Program-made: the position numbers and the translations under genes | Assembly: GCA_017514235.1 (NCBI GenBank) | Contig: JAFWKK010000018.1 | Coordinates: 81,762 to 145,761 of the forward strand | Length of the DNA stretch: 64,000 nucleotides | Direction: 5' to 3' | From: Kiritimatiellia bacterium | Lineage (GTDB): Bacteria > Verrucomicrobiota > Kiritimatiellia > RFP12 > UBA1067 | Notes under the pieces: model-generated | Database searches by the model: none | Told to the model about the DNA's origin: nothing | Seen by the model: only the letters and a program-made list of their open reading frames with translations | Part shown: positions 61,262-64,000 of the stretch, one piece after another | How the letters are laid out: each line of letters opens with the position of its first letter | Position numbering within the stretch: position 1 is the stretch's first letter

Positions 61262-62329
61262 TCAGTCCCTTACGGTAACGACCTTGCCGCCCTTCTTCGC
61301 CGACTCGTGGCACGCCGCGCAGAGCGCGAGGTTGTGTATCGCGTCGTCTGCGGTCAGCGGCTTCTTGCCGAGGACGCTCTTCGCGTGGCCCTCGATCAGG
61401 GTCTGGTAGATGTTCTGTATCTTGGCCGGCTTCACGGCAGAGACCTTCTTGCCGTCGTCAATCTCAAGGCGCTGGACGATCGGCTCGTCCGCATAGCCGG
61501 AGAGCTGGAACATCGTGCCGTAGCCGCGCATCGCGGCCTTGTCGCCGTAAATCTCGTAGCCAAGGTTCGTCAGCGTGCCGGCGAGGCCGCCGCGCATCTC
61601 GCTGAACGCCGCGTTCACGCTGCCCTGCGTGCCGTCCTCGAAGAAGAACTTGATGTACGCGCCGTCCTCGGCCTTGATCTTCATCACCTTCGGATAGTAG
61701 ACGGCCGCGACCTTCTTGATCTTCTTGCCGAACATGAACTCGGCGACGTAGAAGCAGTGGCTGGCGACGTCGCCTATCGGACCGCCCATCTCCGCCACCT
61801 TCGAGCAGCGCCAGGTGGCCGCCTCGGCGGGATCGTAGCCGTAGGCGAACTCCATGTGGAAGCAGGAGTCGTTGACCTTGCCGAGCTTGCCGGCGGCGAT
61901 CGCAGCCTTGCCGGCGACGTTCCACGCGTTGTTGACCATCATGTGGTCCACCGTGAGGGAGAGCTTCTTCGCCTTCGCGATGCGGCTCATGGCCTTCGCG
62001 TCCGCGACCGAGGTCGCGATCGGCTTCTCCACGATCACGTGCTTGCCGGCCTTCAGCGCCTCGCACGCGAGCTTGGCGTGCGAGGCGTTGTTGGTGGCTA
62101 TGTAGACGCCGTCCACCGCCTTGTCGGCGAGGACGGCGCCCAGCGACGGATACCACTTCAGGCCAAGCGCCTCCGCCGCGGCCTGGCGCGCCGGATTCAG
62201 GTCCGTGGCGCCTACCAGCTGCGCGGTCTTCAGCGCCTTGAAGCGCTTGACGTCACAGGCGTAGCCTTCCTTGGCGACGCGGTTCTCCGCAATGCCGCCG
62301 AAACCTACCAGAACATACTTGACCTTCAT
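61262..62329 (-). CDS. Gfo/Idh/MocA-family NAD(P)-dependent oxidoreductase
   Basis: 355 aa. The N-terminal Rossmann motif VLVGFGGIAENRVAKEGY and the EKPIATSVADAKAM motif (catalytic Lys in EKP) near residue 100 are typical; the C-terminal alpha/beta substrate domain carries MGGPIGDVASHCFYVAEFMFG with a likely catalytic His. It oxidises or reduces a sugar or sugar nucleotide. Followed, 25 nt upstream on the chromosome, by a DegT aminotransferase, the usual pair for making 2- or 3-keto/amino sugars (WlbA/WlbE-like), so the two are likely one pathway. Confidence 0.9.
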   Translation of the reverse strand: MKVKYVLVGFGGIAENRVAKEGYACDVKRFKALKTAQLVGATDLNPARQAAAEALGLKWYPSLGAVLADKAVDGVYIATNNASHAKLACEALKAGKHVIVEKPIATSVADAKAMSRIAKAKKLSLTVDHMMVNNAWNVAGKAAIAAGKLGKVNDSCFHMEFAYGYDPAEAATWRCSKVAEMGGPIGDVASHCFYVAEFMFGKKIKKVAAVYYPKVMKIKAEDGAYIKFFFEDGTQGSVNAAFSEMRGGLAGTLTNLGYEIYGDKAAMRGYGTMFQLSGYADEPIVQRLEIDDGKKVSAVKPAKIQNIYQTLIEGHAKSVLGKKPLTADDAIHNLALCAACHESAKKGGKVVTVRD

Positions 62330-62354
62330 GGAATCCTCCGCTCCTTCACTTGCC

Positions 62355-63665
62355 TTACTTCATCATCGCGTCGGCGACCTTCTTGAACGCCTTGATGTCG
62401 GCCTCGATGTGCTCGAGGGTGTACGTCGGGTGCGTCCAGAACGAGATCGTCGAGTCGGCGAGCGAGTGCGCGACCGGGCAGTTGCACTTCGTGTAGTCGA
62501 TGCCCTTTCCGAACGCCGGGTCCTTGAACGGATAGTGGCGCGAGCCGAAGCCCTTCTGCTTGGCATACGCCTCCTCCTTGTACATCTCGGGCCACAGCAC
62601 CGAGTAGGCGCACGCGCCCTCGGCCTGGACGGCGGCGATGAACTCCTTCATCGTGCACTTCAGCTTCGAGGTGTCGATGACGAACGGGACGAGCCAGAAG
62701 CAGTTCTCGCGCTCCTTGGTGTCGACCGGGAGGTACTTGATGAGCGGATGGCCCTTGAGGCCCTTGATGAGGGCCTTGCCGAGCTTCTTGCGCTGCGGCA
62801 GGTTCCACTTGTCGAAGCGCTCGAGCTCGCCGAGGCCGATCGCGCTCTGGATCTCCGTCATGCGGAAGTTGTAGCCGACGCGGCGGTGGATGTAGAGCTG
62901 CTTGCCCTCCATCTGCAGGAGGTTGAGCTTGGCCTTGACGTCGTAGCCGTGGTCGCGCACGGAACGGCACTCCCACGCGAGGTCGTCGTCGTTGCAGCAG
63001 ACCATGCCGCCCTCGCCGCCCGTCGTGAAGTGCTTGGACTGGCAGAACGAGAAGCAGCCGACCGTACCGATCGTGCCCGCCTTCTTGCCCTTGTACTTGC
63101 CGCCGAAGCACTGCGCGCAGTCCTCGACCACGTAGAGCTTGTGCTTCTTCGCGATCTTCATGATCGGGTCCATGTCGGCAACCATGCCGTAGAGGTGCAC
63201 GACGACGATCGCCTTCGTGCGCTTGGTGATGGCCTTCTCGATCTTCTTCGGATCGAGCAGATGGTCGGTTCCCGTGTCGACGAAGACGGGGAGCGCGCCG
63301 GCCTGCAGGGCGCAGAACGAGGAAGCGATGAAGGAATAGGACGTGCAGATCACCTCGTCACCCGAGCCGATGCCGAGCGCTGTGAGCGCGACATGGAGCG
63401 CCGCCGTGCCGTTCGAGACGGAGATGGCGTTCCTGACGCCGAGCCACTTGGCCCACGCCTTCTCGAACTGCATTCCGACGGGACCGGTCCAGTAGTTGAC
63501 CTTGCCGCTGTGAAGGATGTCGAGCACCTTCTTGTCGGTCTTGGGATTGAACTGGGGCCAGGCGGGGAAGCCCTTGCTCCACACCTTCTTGCCGCCGTTG
63601 ATTGCGAGTTGGGCGGCCTTGTCGGCCGTCTTCTCTGCCTTCTTCTCAACCTTCTTGGTTGCCAT
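62355..63665 (-). CDS. DegT/DnrJ/EryC1/StrS aminotransferase
   Basis: 436 aa. PLP aminotransferase signature: VSNGTAALHVALTALGIGSGDEVICTSYSF, HLYGMVADMDPIM, VVEDCAQCFGG, and the Schiff-base lysine in SFCQSKHFTTGGEGGM near residue 205. The N-terminus has a 16-residue lysine/alanine tail (MATKKVEKKAEKTADKAA) not usual for the family. C-terminal part standard, ending VADAMMK. Paired with the Gfo/Idh gene. It probably makes a keto-sugar-derived amino sugar nucleotide. Own promoter with TTGCTT-N17-TATAAT. Confidence 0.9.
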   Translation of the reverse strand: MATKKVEKKAEKTADKAAQLAINGGKKVWSKGFPAWPQFNPKTDKKVLDILHSGKVNYWTGPVGMQFEKAWAKWLGVRNAISVSNGTAALHVALTALGIGSGDEVICTSYSFIASSFCALQAGALPVFVDTGTDHLLDPKKIEKAITKRTKAIVVVHLYGMVADMDPIMKIAKKHKLYVVEDCAQCFGGKYKGKKAGTIGTVGCFSFCQSKHFTTGGEGGMVCCNDDDLAWECRSVRDHGYDVKAKLNLLQMEGKQLYIHRRVGYNFRMTEIQSAIGLGELERFDKWNLPQRKKLGKALIKGLKGHPLIKYLPVDTKERENCFWLVPFVIDTSKLKCTMKEFIAAVQAEGACAYSVLWPEMYKEEAYAKQKGFGSRHYPFKDPAFGKGIDYTKCNCPVAHSLADSTISFWTHPTYTLEHIEADIKAFKKVADAMMK

Positions 63666-63767
63666 TTCTTACTCCTGTGTTTTTTGTGACGTTACCACGT
63701 CGTGCCTCAGAGCCGGCCTCATAACGGCCTCTCCCGTGCTTCCTGACGCAGAAGTTGACTTGAAGCG

Positions 63768-63796
63768 ATTATAGCAAATCGCACCGCGAAAAGCAA
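63768..63796 (-). promoter_or_regulatory. Promoter of the DegT/Gfo-Idh genes
   Basis: Minus strand: TTGCTT at 63791-63796, 17-bp spacer, TTTGC-TATAAT with TATAAT at 63768-63773. About 100 nt of leader before the ATG at 63665. Confidence 0.7.
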
Positions 63797-63823
63797 TGCC
63801 GCTTCGCCCGCGATTGCCTTGAA

Positions 63824-64000
63824 TCAACCTTTCGCTTGACTGGCAAACTCCCTTGAAGTCACGACTTTCATCGACTCGTCTTCCGCCGAGACATGCGTTA
63901 CAATGTACGACGCCCCTCCTGGCGGAACGTCTATTATCACATGGCAACCCCCGAAGGACTCCGGAGCAACGTCGGACATCCAGTCCGCATCCCTGTCCTC
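63824..64000 (-). CDS. C-terminal end of an unidentified protein (runs off right edge)
   Basis: 58 codons of an open frame ending in TGA at 63824-63826, read in from the window edge. It ends EDESMKVVTSREFASQAKG and includes GGCHVIIDVPPGGASYIVTHVSAED, a beta-rich sequence. Codon use matches neighbours. No family can be named from this piece. It precedes the DegT promoter by about 30 nt. Treated as real because the frame is open to the edge with good composition. Confidence 0.5.
   Translation of the reverse strand, partial: EDRDADWMSDVAPESFGGCHVIIDVPPGGASYIVTHVSAEDESMKVVTSREFASQAKG

Noticed and set aside
60044-62386. Long plus-strand open frame (780 codons)
   Set aside because: Antisense to the ceramidase-like and Gfo/Idh genes; no recognisable motif or ribosome site.
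63669-63947. 92-codon minus-strand frame
   Set aside because: It overlaps the DegT promoter and the better-supported right-edge frame, and has no protein-like features.
1-64000. tRNA, rRNA, insertion sequences, phage genes
   Set aside because: None could be recognised on either strand in the gaps between genes.

Overview
The window looks like chromosome from a high-GC, Gram-negative PVC-type bacterium. The best guess is a Kiritimatiellae or other Verrucomicrobiota member of a carbohydrate-rich habitat such as the gut. This rests on gene content only: a PEP-CTERM surface protein, many secreted glycoside hydrolases (GH78, GH97, GH5, a DUF6259-like protein), secreted TIM-barrel and beta-sandwich proteins, an outer-membrane barrel and Wza-type export lipoprotein, a pseudopilin-like protein, and OB-fold sensor kinases. 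No rRNA, tRNA, CRISPR array or insertion sequence was seen.

Layout. (1) 1-8.9 kb: a rhamnosidase/TIM-barrel operon, an AT-richer orphan ATPase gene, and a histidine kinase plus NarL-type response regulator. Three near-identical palindromes, ACTAACC-N4-GGTTAGT, precede the edge gene, the hydrolase operon and the kinase, so this is probably one regulon. (2) 8.9-13 kb: AI-2E transporter, thiD, a histidine-phosphatase/HAD fusion and an AEC transporter, in one overlapping operon. (3) 13-20.6 kb: a seven-gene surface-glycan operon with glucose-1-phosphate cytidylyltransferase (rfbF), the CDP-sugar 3-dehydrase rfbH, a ThDP enzyme, two GT2 transferases and two DUF1796 proteins. (4) 20.6-26.4 kb: a DUF6259-like hydrolase, a third DUF1796 protein, and a GT10 / FdtB-like / FdtA-like amino-sugar operon. 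(5) 26.5-32.3 kb: two CNNM/CorC-type proteins, a MATE transporter and a membrane-TPR protein. (6) 32.4-43.3 kb: secreted and surface proteins, a GH5 lipoprotein, an AraC/XylR-type regulator and GH97. (7) 43.4-51.4 kb: a six-gene exopolysaccharide operon (Wza lipoprotein, unknown secreted protein, outer-membrane barrel, O-antigen ligase/polymerase, BY-kinase/Wzz, rmlB). (8) 51.4-59.7 kb: priA, a pseudopilin, a CDP-alcohol phosphatidyltransferase, a zinc-ribbon protein, rplT-rpmI, an antiporter-EIIA fusion and queA. (9) 59.7-64 kb: a ceramidase-like hydrolase, a Gfo/Idh oxidoreductase, a DegT aminotransferase and the tail of one more gene.

Expression signals recur. Many genes have an extended -10 close to TTTGRTATMAT, often with TTGAYT 18 bp upstream. 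In at least four genes the sequence is TATAAT-N6-ATG exactly, which should give leaderless mRNAs. Genes inside operons commonly overlap by ATGA or GTGA. The apparent logic is sensing and breakdown of external glycans on one side, and synthesis of an unusual surface polysaccharide containing deoxy- and amino-deoxy sugars on the other.
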